Origin: Pavlovales sp. CCMP2436
Lineage: Eukaryota; Haptophyta; Pavlovophyceae; Pavlovales
Reading direction: 5' to 3'
Length of the DNA stretch: 31,580 nucleotides
Assembly: GCA_026770615.1 (NCBI GenBank)
Contig: MU631664.1
Location: forward strand, 124,776 to 156,355
Under the pieces are notes generated by a model. It worked only from the letters and a program-made list of their open reading frames with translations, searched no databases and had not been told where the DNA came from. Of the stretch, positions 17,477-25,792 are shown piece by piece. The number at the start of each line of letters is the position of its first letter. The first letter of the stretch is position 1. Made by a program: the position numbers and the translations under genes.

Positions 17477-18691
17477 ATGGTCTCACAGATGCTAGTGAGT
17501 GGATAGGCCCTCATCCTGATGTCCCTAGGCTCGCTCGGGCTGGTCGCAGGGGGGCAGAACGCGACGCGACGGTACGTGTACCTCGACATGGGCAGAAACT
17601 GGGGCAACACGCTGCGCTTCTATCGCGACCTCGGCGCAGTCGCGCCCTCGCTCCTCCGTGTGCCGGCCGCGGAGTGGCTTCACAAGCCTTGGGAGATCTA
17701 TGCCTTTGAGGCGAGTCCCCTTATCCGGCCGTACCTCGAACGGTTTTCCGGCTTCCTCAATGGCAACGCCCCACGACCGCAGCTCCCCGTGCCTCCTGCT
17801 GGCTCGTCGATGCACCTCGCCCTCTTCGCTTGAATGTATAACTGCACCAGGCCTGCCGGCGACACCGAGGAAAGGGAAGAGAAATGCGTCACAAGCCTAA
17901 TTGCATCTCTGGCAATCAGGCCCGAGAGAGCGCGCGCTCGCTGCCGCAACAAAGAGCGGCACAAATGCGCGCCCTTCTGGCGTAATTGTCTCTCCGAGCG
18001 TTTCGAGGCCGGCCTGCGAACGCTAAAGCCCGAGCCCGCGCTGCTTGTCAGTGGCCTGGCGCAAGAGCGGTTGCTTGAGGCGCAATCTCCCAATCGCGGC
18101 ACCCGTCCGCGCTTCACCTTCGTGCCCGCCGCAGCCCACGGAGAGGATGGGCATATAAACCTCGACGACGTGAGACCTGAACAGATGATCCGTGGCGGCG
18201 CTCACCCAGGCGCGGAGGCCAGCAGAAAGGTCCGTCACAGGATGCGTGTGCCTGTCGTGGATGTTGCGAGCAGGTTCGGCGCCAATTTCCGCCCGACAGA
18301 TATCGTGATCGCCAAGATGGACATCGAAGGCTCTGAATACAACGTGCTTGAGAAGCTTGTGGCTCAGGGCACTCTCGACCGCGTCGACCTGCTGCAGCTC
18401 GAGTGCCACATCCAGCCCAACCCACCCACGGGAGGCGGTGACAGGAACTGCGCGCAGCTGATCCAAAAGGTGAAGAGGTGGTGCGCGGACAACCACCACC
18501 AGCTGGCAGTGCTGCTCGAGAACCAGGCGACCAAGGGTTACGACTCTCTCTCAACGCCTGCTGATTATTTTCCGTTTGGGGACTTTGTGCCGACGATGAC
18601 GGCCGTGGCAGAGCGGCCTGTGCGCACTAGGTACACATGCCCCACAGCGGAATCGGGGAAGACGCAAAACATCATCACTCGCAGGCAATGA
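17477..18691 (+). pseudogene. FkbM-type SAM-dependent methyltransferase frame with two in-frame stops
   Basis: One frame from ATG 17477 to TGA 18689, broken by TAG at 17504-17506 and TGA at 17831-17833. The start MVSQMLVSG-ALILMSLGSLGLV is hydrophobic, like a signal anchor. YVYLDMGRNWGNTLRFY (17573 on) is the SAM-binding motif I strand and loop with unusual DMGRNWGN in place of DxGxNxG. YAFEAS follows at the motif II acidic position. IAKMDIEGSEYNVLEKL (about 18311-18360) is the FkbM hallmark, followed by LLQLECHI. The family methylates sugar or small-molecule hydroxyls; the substrate is unknown here. Protein-like sequence continues across both stops, so this is a recent pseudogene, a recoded gene, or hides very small introns (GTGAGT starts at 17495). 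An ATG at 17519 after the first stop is an alternative start. Confidence 0.65.
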
Positions 18692-19154
18692 GCGCTCATC
18701 ACACCTCGGACCAAACCAGGCAGATTGGATGAATGATAACACATGCTCCACAGTATCACTACATGCATAGGCTGGGATGTGGTTCTAATTAAGACTGCAA
18801 GTCAGTGTGACTGTGAGTGCGTAAGTGATCTAGAAGTACGTTCGTGAGAGGGATCGAAGTTCTTTTAATTTTCTAGGTTGCCAGGATTAGATACAGGATT
18901 AAGACGGCCGAGGAATGAAAAAAAATTAGTTTGCGCCCGTAAATATCTAGAAATACGTCCGTGCCCTAACAAGTCTCAAAAGTGGGGCGCGGAATAAAAT
19001 AATTACTCTGCGTCCTCCCCTGAAAGGGGAGGAGGGGAGGAAGACAGTGCGTACAAGTTCAATGCAGTATGCTCCCAACCTTCTCAACAATAGGTGGCCA
19101 TCCAGCACTTTCCCTCCGTCGCTTACTTTGCAGCTTTTGCCGCGCGCATGAATA
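18692..19154. other. AT-rich spacer with a short diverged direct repeat
   Basis: No gene seen. TCTAGAAGTACGTTCGTG (about 18829) and TCTAGAAATACGTCCGTG (about 18944) form a direct repeat about 115 bases apart. CCAGGATTAGATACAGGATT near 18890 resembles the end of the dispersed repeat at 16018. Confidence 0.45.
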
Positions 19155-19321
19155 CAGGGGATCGCGGGCAATAAGAACGGCGGGTTTTGAGGCTGAGGCT
19201 GAGTTTCTTAGCAAATTACATACAAACAATGGTTAAAATTTGGTTAAAATTGCTATTGAAGGGCTAAAAAACGAGGCTCAGTTTCTCAACACGACGGTTT
19301 CTTATTGCCCGCAATCCCCTG
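19155..19321. mobile_element. 167-bp MITE with 23-bp terminal inverted repeats and TA target duplication
   Basis: The left end CAGGGGATCGCGGGCAATAA (19155 on) and right end TTATTGCCCGCAATCCCCTG (to 19321) form a 23-bp inverted repeat with a single mismatch. TA lies directly outside both ends (19153-19154 and 19322-19323), and the termini start with CAG. TA target plus 5'-CAG ends is the signature of the pogo/Tigger branch of Tc1/mariner elements. The interior is AT-rich with no ORF. It has a direct repeat of GAGGCT-AGTTTCT near both sides. Confidence 0.85.
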
Positions 19322-19471
19322 TAGTTGTGGCTCAATAAAGCACCTGATGGTGCAAACTTGGACCTTCAAGCCGGCAGCTGCGGCGAGCGGTATCCACCAA
19401 AAGAAGAGTGGATCCACATACGTCGCAGATATGGACGTATCAAACGCGCTCCGGTTTGGCAGCGGCTGCGC

Positions 19472-19532
19472 CGCTGCTGGACCCTTCATCCTTATGGAGT
19501 AGCGGCTGGACCCTTCAGAGTCGGGTTTCCAG
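19472..19532 (+). repeat. Dispersed 34-bp repeat, copies 2a (partial) and 2b (full)
   Basis: GCTGGACCCTTCA at 19476 is a partial copy. GTAGCGGCTGGACCCTTCAG... at 19499-19532 matches 771-804 in 33 of 34 positions. The tandem arrangement suggests that the unit is part of a longer repeat present several times in the genome. Confidence 0.6.
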
Positions 19533-19612
19533 GATACCAAGAACATTCCTATCAAAGGTCTTCCCAATCAAATACGCCGCAGGCCCGTCCTAGCCCGCTA
19601 GGTCGTCGCCCG

Positions 19613-20215
19613 ATGGCGCCGACGCGTAGCGAGCCGCCTGCGGGTGCGGGGGCGCACCTGGGCGCGCGCCTGGGCGCGCCCGCGGGCACGAGCGCGGGCT
19701 TGCGCAAGGTCACGAGCATGCGCGTCCAGCGCGGCATCGCGAGCCGCATCGCCAAGCCGAAGAGCAAGGCGGAGATGGAGTTCAACAAGGCCAACAAGCG
19801 TGAGAAGGATGCGCAGTACGGTGTGGCGCTCGCGCTCATCCAGACCGACACGAGGCAGAATGGCGCGCTCGATCGCGTGCTCAAGCTGCAGAACGCGGAC
19901 GGCTCGAAGCGCTTCCCGCTCGTGAAGCGCTCGACGCTTCACCGGCTCATGGCGAATGGTGGCAAGGGCCGCAAGACGAACGACACGCACTCGGTCCTGA
20001 CCGTGCAAGAGGAGGAGATACTCGCGCTCTACATCCGCCTCAAGGGGCTAGGCGACCAGGCCGTCACCCGCAAGGAGATTAAGGTGGTGATCATGCTCAT
20101 CGAGCCCTTTTTTGCACGAAAAGTGGCCTCCAGTAGCACCCCTAGACGGGGAATAATACCGCCTATCAGGGGCGCGCGCGTCCGGCTGTGGGCTGGCACA
20201 ATCTCAATCAAGTAA
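19613..20215 (+). pseudogene. N-terminal part of a pogo/CENP-B-like transposase
   Basis: ATG 19613 starts MAPTRSEPPAGAGAHLGARL. After a basic region (VQRGIASRIAKPKSKAEMEF) comes PLVKRSTLHRLMANGGKGRK, a Psq-like helix-turn-helix, and then SVLTVQEEEILALYIRLKGL followed by DQAVTRKEIKVVIM. That is the 'LT..EE..L...I..L...G...T...I' start of the CENP-B/Tc5 DNA-binding domain of pogo-type transposases (family knowledge). Homology-looking sequence ends at about 20095. No DDD/DDE catalytic core follows before the stop at 20215, so the gene is truncated, or an exon ends there. A TA-flanked MITE of the matching superfamily lies 290 bases upstream. Confidence 0.6.
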
Positions 20216-20863
20216 CTTGCACACCCGCCACCCCGACCCGATTGGCGCGAATTTAACCCCAGTTGTGCTCGCCCACTTACGAAAGTGTCAAAATACCCCA
20301 AAAACATGGTCCGGGCCTCATTTTTGGCCGGCTAGCGTGTTCGACCTGCGCACCTTATCGGCGTGCCGAGCCAACAAAAAGATGCACTATACTACAGAGA
20401 ACCCAGCCGAGCCGAGCGCGGCCTTCACCGGGCCGCCTGCGGCCCGCCCGCGGCCCGCCCGCAGATTCCGTCCCATTATACCCCCCCTTTTTAAGGCCCG
20501 AAAAGCGACCTCCAAAAACTGACCAAGACCCGGACTAATTCACTACCCAAAAATCGCGCGCTTCCGGTTGGGAGTTCGCAAACCCTGGAGCTTGCCCCGC
20601 CCCAGCTCCGACCCTGTTTGAGTGAATTGAGCCCTAGTTATGGACCTCCAGAAAAACCGTCCCAAAATAACCCCCCCATACTGACAAGGCACAGTGCTGC
20701 GGTAAAGGCACAGTGCGTAAATCTCGCATATAGGCGTCTACGCCCTAACTGTACAATATCTCACGACCACCACCAATAATAGCGCCGACGCCTCAACAGT
20801 CAAGCGCGAAAGTGATAACGACAGGGAGGTCTTTTGCTGGAATGCTGTGCACGAAACTATTTG
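20216..20863. other. Spacer without a supported gene, with short local repeats
   Basis: Contains near-repeats of CGAAAAGNGNCCTCCA at about 20117 and 20498, with a further CCTCCAGAAAAACCG near 20645, and GGCACAGTGC/GGCACAGTGCG at about 20687 and 20707. No coding signature is visible. It could be decayed transposon DNA continuing from the transposase. Confidence 0.4.
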
Positions 20864-21730
20864 CTACTGCGGAGGCGAAGATCGGAACGAGTCGAAGACG
20901 CCCTGTGTGAAGCTGTCAAGGCGCGCGCGGAGCTCGAGCGCTTCCACACAAAACGGCGGCGCGCCCGCAGCCCACTGCACCGCGGTGGCCTCGTCGCAGC
21001 AGATGTGCGCCAGCTCGTCCCAGTCGGCCCGCGAGAAGGGAGCCAGCGTGACGCCATGCACCTCGGCGGCGCCGCACAAAAGTCTTGTGCCCTCTCGTGC
21101 GTTCGCAAGCAGCGCGTGCGCGCGGTGCAACGCATCCCCGCGCGAGAGCTGCCGCCGCCCCCCCCCCCCGCCACCGCCCCACGCGCGTCTGCCCAGCTGG
21201 ACTAGGTCGTCTTCCGTCATGTGCACGGCGTCCCAGTGCGCGCGGTAGGGATAGGCCGCGATTATCTGCAGCGGTACGCCATGAGGCGCGAGCGTTCGCT
21301 CGTGCCAACGCAGCAGTGCAAGCGAACACGAGCGCCCGTCATCGCCACTCGAAAAGTGACACGGCTGAATGGTGAGCCAGACGCGCAAGATCAGGCCCTC
21401 GCCGTCGGCATGAGCAACAGCGGACTCGAGGTCCCTGTCTCGCATGAGCAGGTCCTCAGCGTGGTCTGCCTGCGAGCGATTTTTGTACAACGCCCTGTAG
21501 AGCACGTTGCGCCCGCGCACCAGCTGCGCCACAAGCGCAGTGGTTTTGCCGGAACAGCAGCCACCCGGCGTGCGCAGGCAGCAGACCGGGATGCCGGCCT
21601 CGGGCGTCGGCTTCACGTGGAAGAAGGCGTCGCAAAAGGCTCCGGCGTCCATGCGCTCGAGTTCCAAACCGCCTCCCACCCCGTGCACAGAAGAACGGAG
21701 TTCCGAGCCCGCCGCCGAGCCCGCCGCCAT
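20864..21730 (-). CDS. P-loop NTPase of unknown family, 288 aa
   Basis: ATG 21730, stop at 20866-20864. The Walker A motif is perfect: GGCCSGKT at 21565-21542 (residues about 56-63), in the context LRTPGGCCSGKTTALVAQLV. Downstream are ADHAEDLLMRDRDLESAVAH, a hydrophobic core (GLILRVWLTIQPCHFSSGDD), QIIAAYPYRAHWDAVHM, a Gly run, and SRADWDELAHICCDEATAVQ, whose acidic pair could serve as a Walker B-type element but is not preceded by the usual hydrophobic strand. I do not recognise the family; a mobile-element helicase or viral-type ATPase is possible. Residues 27-79 are duplicated in inverted orientation at 22360-22520. A Gly run coded by a C-rich stretch at 21155 may be slippery. Confidence 0.55.
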   Translation of the reverse strand: MAAGSAAGSELRSSVHGVGGGLELERMDAGAFCDAFFHVKPTPEAGIPVCCLRTPGGCCSGKTTALVAQLVRGRNVLYRALYKNRSQADHAEDLLMRDRDLESAVAHADGEGLILRVWLTIQPCHFSSGDDGRSCSLALLRWHERTLAPHGVPLQIIAAYPYRAHWDAVHMTEDDLVQLGRRAWGGGGGGGRRQLSRGDALHRAHALLANAREGTRLLCGAAEVHGVTLAPFSRADWDELAHICCDEATAVQWAAGAPPFCVEALELRARLDSFTQGVFDSFRSSPPQ

Positions 21731-21858
21731 GGCTGTGTCTTTTTTAATAAGGCGCGAAGGATGATGGGGTTGTGGGGGGGAGGGGGGGGCACTTCGTCAG
21801 GGCCGAGGTCATTCTCCTTGCCTGGCTAGGTCGCGACGAGGCGAGGCCGCGCCTCAAG

Positions 21859-22311
21859 AGCGCTGCTACATGAAGGTGCCTCGTCGGTTGGCCTTCGGAC
21901 CCTTTCAGAATTCAGACCCTTTCGGCAGTAATTTCTGATCCTTTCAAACCTGCGAAGTGCATGCGCGCACAGGAGAAGTAAGGTGCGCGGTGCTGCTCCA
22001 AGCCAGTGAGTACGTGTCTGCCGAACCTCGGGCGCGAGAACGAGTCCCATAAGAGTAAAAGTTTACCGCCACGGTCACCACCGCCCCGTCTCGGTACATC
22101 ATCCTCGGGCCCATAATACTAATTACTCGCCTTGTCTTTACCTAGTAGTGCCTGCAGGGAGCCCGGGAAGAGGGGGCTCGATAAACCGAGCGCTATGCGT
22201 GGGTTCTGGGAACAGGTGTCGCATTTTGGGTCTGAAATTACTCCCAAAAGGGTCTGAATTCTGAAAGGGTCCGAAGGCCAACCGACGCGGCACCTTCATG
22301 CAGCAGCGCTC
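21859..22311. repeat. Imperfect inverted repeat, arms of about 83 bp
   Basis: Left arm 21859-21941 (GAGCGCTGCTACATGAAGGT ... CAGTAATTTCTGATCC) is the reverse complement of 22228-22311 with about nine mismatches by eye. The centre, about 22000-22200, is single copy. With the duplicated P-loop segments outside it (21492-21653 and 22360-22520), this makes one larger interrupted palindrome. The outer spacing differs: 205 bases on the left, 49 on the right. Confidence 0.75.
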
Positions 22312-22521
22312 ATGCTCGCGCGCGCAGTCATGCTTCTCAGCGCGCCGCTCGTCTCCCCCGACGCCGGGGCCTTTTGCGACGCCTTCTTCCACGTGAAGCC
22401 GACGCCTGAGGCCGGTATCCCGGTCTGCTGCCTGCGCACGCTGGGCGGCTGCTGTTCCGGCAAAACCACTGCGCTTGTGGCGCAGCTAGTGCGCGGGCCC
22501 GACGTGCTCTACACGGCGTAA
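22309..22521 (+). pseudogene. Inverted partial copy of the P-loop NTPase gene
   Basis: The plus frame reads DAGAFCDAFFHVKPTPEAGI, then VCCLRTLGGCCSGKTTALVA and QLVRGPDVLY before a TAA. It is nearly identical to residues 27-79 of the minus-strand P-loop gene, including Walker A, with Pro to Leu and RN to PD changes. The copy lacks all later sequence and has an unrelated N-terminus (MLARAVMLLSAPLVSP). It is a fragment produced by an inverted duplication and not an independent gene. Confidence 0.75.
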
Positions 22522-22525
22522 TAGT

Positions 22526-22690
22526 ATGACGTGCGCTGTGTGCACAGCTCGCCGAACCAGCCCCTTTTCACGGGGGCGGCTGCTATCTCCTTCCCCCGGC
22601 CACGATTCCCAACGAGGGGTCTTTAGCCGTCCGGACAGGGTGAATCAATGATCCTCCTCTTAACTGAATAAACCTTCTTTTCTCAACAGC
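22526..22690 (-). repeat. Second copy of the LINE-like tail seen at 1313-1440
   Basis: Shares ATGACGTGCGCT-G-GCACAGCTCGCC, a CGGGGGCGG core and CAGGGTGAATCAATGATCCTCC with the copy near 1.3 kb, in the same orientation, at clearly lower identity than a recent duplicate would show. Both copies continue into GGTTGT-rich sequence. It is probably the 3' end of a LINE or SINE family. Confidence 0.45.
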
Positions 22691-22924
22691 AAACTATGGA
22701 TCATTAGGTCTGTTGGTTGTGTGTGCGAGCTTGGGTTCCTCGAAAGTGATTAGTGTGAAATTACTCTGTATAATCTTCGTCTGCCCCTTCGCTAAAAAAG
22801 TAACTAACCCCTTCGGTTCGTTACTGTGTCGATTGGCGATCGGCGGGAGTTCAAGTCTTCGGTGCAGTCCAGGACCGATCTCGGGGACCAAGGAGCGCTC
22901 CGCGATCTTTCCTCTGCACCGGCC

Positions 22925-24805
22925 ATGATGGAGATCTCACTACGCGGGCGTCGCAGCTCCGCAGAGCGTGCGCGGCGCAGCTCCGCCGAGGACCCGTGCG
23001 AGCTGATCGCCGGGCACATCCTGCGCGGGGTGACTGCCGACTCGCCCGAGCAGGCCGACGTCTCGAGAGCCGCCGCCGAGAGCTACGAACTGATGTCTGC
23101 TGCGGCGAGCAAGCTGAACACGAGCGGCCGGCGCATGACCTGGGACCCCTCCTGGACGCCGTGGGCCCCTCCGCCCGCGCCGGTGCGCCCCGCCGCCGCG
23201 TGGCGCGGGCCGACCGCGTTGCTCGCCTACAGCGGCGCGGAGGCGGCGCGCATCCAGTTCGAGCTTCGAATCGTCGGCCGCTCGCACGACGCGGCCGAGC
23301 GGTTCCCTCGGTCACCAACTTTAGAATTCACACGGAGCGCGCAGTCGGCGGTGGTCCTGCGCGTGCCCGCGACTGCGACGCTCTACCATCTGACGCAGCT
23401 GATCGACGAGCGCTATTTGCGCCACGTGCGCCCGCTTGACCACGGCGTGCTCGCACACCGCTGGTCCTTCTCGTTGACTCGCCTCATGCCGCCGCCGCAG
23501 CTACCGATCACGGGGCTCAGCTCGCCGCTGCCGCGCGGCGCGGCGAGCAGCACCTGCGTGCCGCCTGCCTATCGGTTCAGCGGGCCGGACGCGGGCGCCG
23601 CGGCCAAGTCGCACTTTCCACCGCAGACGCACGGCGAGGCAGTGGCGCTTTACTGCCTCGGGCTGCAGGCGGGCGAATCCTTCTGGTTTGTCTACGACGA
23701 AGCAGGTGCGACCGAGCACGTGCGCGTGTTCGTGCAAAGCGTCTCCTCTTCCGACCCCGAAGATGAGCAGGGCTACAGCACGGGCGAGCGCCGTTCGATC
23801 CAGCGCCACAGCATCGGCGACCTGCGCAGCGGCCACATGCGCCCCTTCAGCGACACGCTGCAGGCCGGAGCGATGCGCGCCGCCGCCACCCAGCCCGCCA
23901 CACCGGCTCGCCTCTCGCCCGATTACCACTCCGCGTCGCAGCTGCAGGCCGCGACGCAGCCCAGCACACCTCCGCGCAACTCGCCTCTCTTCTCCACGCA
24001 GATGCAGCTGCGCTCGCAGCCCACCACGCCAGCGGGGATGACGCTTCACTCGCCACAGCACTGGCCCGACGCCGGCCGCCGCGCACGCTCAAACTCGGAG
24101 CCGCCGCCGCCGCAGTGCACGAGATTCTCGCAGTTCTCGCCAGCCGTCGGCGGCGCGCGATCGCGCACGCCTCCCTACTCGGCCGCGCGGCTGAGCACCG
24201 ACCGCGCCTCGCCACTCCTCGAGCTCGACTCGCCCTCCACGCTCGGCCACCCCTCGCCCTCGTCCCTGCCGCCGCCCTCGCTGCCCGCTGTCAGTACCGG
24301 CTCGCCGCTCGGTCCGCGCCGCACCTCGCGCCAGGGCCAGATGTCGCCGCAGCCTGCGAGCGGCTTCGCGCACGCGGGCACGTCGCCGCAGCCGACGCAC
24401 AAGTCGGTGGGCACCTCGCCGCTGGCCGCGTGCAGGCGCTCAGACAGCACCAGCTCGCCCGTGCGCGCCAACACGGGGAGGAGCTTCTCGCCGGTGCCCG
24501 GCAGTCCCTCGCACCCGCCCAACGACAACAACAACGAGGCGCACCACGACAACGACAACAACGACGCCATCCATTACAACCAGAACCACAACAACAACTA
24601 CAACCACAACCACGACAGCAACTACAACTACAACGTCCATGACGACGGCGGCGGCGGCGGCGGCGCGGACGAGGAGGAGGAAGGCGAGGGGCGGCGAAAC
24701 CGGCGCGGCAAAAACGCACCAAGCCGCCAAAGGCACAGCGCCAGGCGCGCGGCAGTCTACCGCCTCAAAGAGGCGGAGCGCACGGGCGTGAGCGCCTCCA
24801 ACTAG
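22925..24805 (+). CDS. pRiA4b ORF-3-like domain protein with SP/TP-rich and Asn/His-rich tail, 626 aa
   Basis: Start chosen at ATGATG 22925 (context GGCCATGATGG); the frame is open upstream only to a GTG at 22826. Residues about 110-190 hold IQFELRIV, AVVLRVPATATLYHLTQLID and HRWSFSLTRL. Residues about 245-272 hold YCLGLQAGESFWFVYDEAGA then TEHVRVFVQSV. Order and spacing match the pRiA4b ORF-3-like family (PF07929): 'L.+..P....W R.+.VP....L..L...I', then 'L.+GD.F.Y.YD.GD.WEH...V'. The usual YDFGDGW is YDEAGAT here, so the signature is degenerate. The rest is disordered: three spaced QPxTP blocks, many SP/TP sites, an Asn/His/Asp repeat at about 560-600, a Gly run and a basic end, perhaps nuclear. 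No intron needed. Function unknown. Convergent with the next gene. Confidence 0.7.
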   Translation: MMEISLRGRRSSAERARRSSAEDPCELIAGHILRGVTADSPEQADVSRAAAESYELMSAAASKLNTSGRRMTWDPSWTPWAPPPAPVRPAAAWRGPTALLAYSGAEAARIQFELRIVGRSHDAAERFPRSPTLEFTRSAQSAVVLRVPATATLYHLTQLIDERYLRHVRPLDHGVLAHRWSFSLTRLMPPPQLPITGLSSPLPRGAASSTCVPPAYRFSGPDAGAAAKSHFPPQTHGEAVALYCLGLQAGESFWFVYDEAGATEHVRVFVQSVSSSDPEDEQGYSTGERRSIQRHSIGDLRSGHMRPFSDTLQAGAMRAAATQPATPARLSPDYHSASQLQAATQPSTPPRNSPLFSTQMQLRSQPTTPAGMTLHSPQHWPDAGRRARSNSEPPPPQCTRFSQFSPAVGGARSRTPPYSAARLSTDRASPLLELDSPSTLGHPSPSSLPPPSLPAVSTGSPLGPRRTSRQGQMSPQPASGFAHAGTSPQPTHKSVGTSPLAACRRSDSTSSPVRANTGRSFSPVPGSPSHPPNDNNNEAHHDNDNNDAIHYNQNHNNNYNHNHDSNYNYNVHDDGGGGGGADEEEEGEGRRNRRGKNAPSRQRHSARRAAVYRLKEAERTGVSASN

Positions 24806-25792
24806 CACCTCCACCTCTGGCGAGCGCAGGGCTTCGAGCCCGCGCGTTCAGCGCGTTGCTGCCCGGCGCGGAGGAGCGAGAGGCGAGCCGTACTTTATTA
24901 TTCTTTTCTTGTACTTTATTATTCTTGGGACAAGCTCTGCGCCGCGGCACCCGAGCTTGGCCTCGCGAGCGCGATGTCGGTCCAGTGGTAGAGGCTAGAC
25001 GCCTGGGTGAGCCAATTCTTTTGTCCTCCTTTGGATGAGCATCGCTTTCCGCTGCGCAAGCGGCGTGTTCTCGAGCGCCTCGAGGTGACGAGGACGAGGC
25101 GGGCGCGCGAGCTCTCCATTGGCGAAGCGACGCGTCGCCGTTATGATTCCCGATATGATCACGAGAATAGCATTGACGTGACCGCGATGCCCGAGGCCAG
25201 GCAGCACGCAGGCCAGGGCTCACGCACATACGCACGCAGGCAGCCTATTTTCCTTTTTTCATTTTATTATTCTCGGAGGGCTGATCTTTAAAAAAAGTAA
25301 ACAGGCTGCGCACGCAGGCACACTACAATGGGGATTTCCGCCGAGGCGCTGATGGCTGAGTTGGAGACTGCTGCCAAGATAGTTTCTTTATTCCACATGA
25401 TTATTTTGCGCAGCAGTTTATGTGTCAAATTATGAGTTCATTATTCAGATGATTTATTGCAATAGATGATTTATTCGACATGAGAGGGTGTAGCCTGTAG
25501 GCACGCTGCACTCCTGCTACAGTTAATGCAGGGTAAACTTCATCATAAGGCCTGAGAGTGATGAGGAGTCCTGACTCGTAACTGAGTCCTCACTATCCAT
25601 GGGAGGTACCGGTTGATTTTCTATATTGGTTGATCAGTTTTACTATAATTTCAGACTAAGAGGTGAGTTGAAGAATTGTAGTATTTTATAAATACTGCAT
25701 CACGCGACAGTACGCGATACCCGTGACGTGCACAACAGCGCTGCTGCTGCAGGAACGGCTAGCGCAGCACGCGTGCGCATCAATAGCTGGGC
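24806..25792. other. Convergent intergenic region with poly(A) signals for the minus-strand gene
   Basis: Between two convergent genes. Three minus-strand AATAAA signals lie at 25392-25387, 25458-25453 and 25475-25470, 318-406 bases after the stop of the 25793 gene. ACTTTATTATTCT occurs at 24892 and 24913 and again in part at 25262. A small plus ORF at 25328-25435 (MGISAEALMAELETAAK...) has no support beyond its ATG. 24974-25048 has 7-bp GCGATGT/GCATCGC ends and an A-box-like GGTCCAGTGGTAGAGGC but lacks a T-loop. Confidence 0.5.

Noticed and set aside
1934..18691. Alternative genetic code with TAG or TGA as sense codons
   Set aside because: Well-formed host genes use TAG (24805) and TGA (25793, 30290) as terminators, so the in-frame stops elsewhere are better explained by decay or local recoding.
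24974..25048. tRNA-like sequence with 7-bp GCGATGT/GCATCGC ends and an A-box-like GGTCCAGTGGTAGAGGC
   Set aside because: No T-loop (TTCRA) before the 3' stem and no anticodon stem; a chance match or very old remnant.
25328..25435. Small ORF MGISAEALMAELETAAK... as a gene
   Set aside because: 35 codons only, no flanking splice sites; it lies in the 3' flank of the minus-strand gene.
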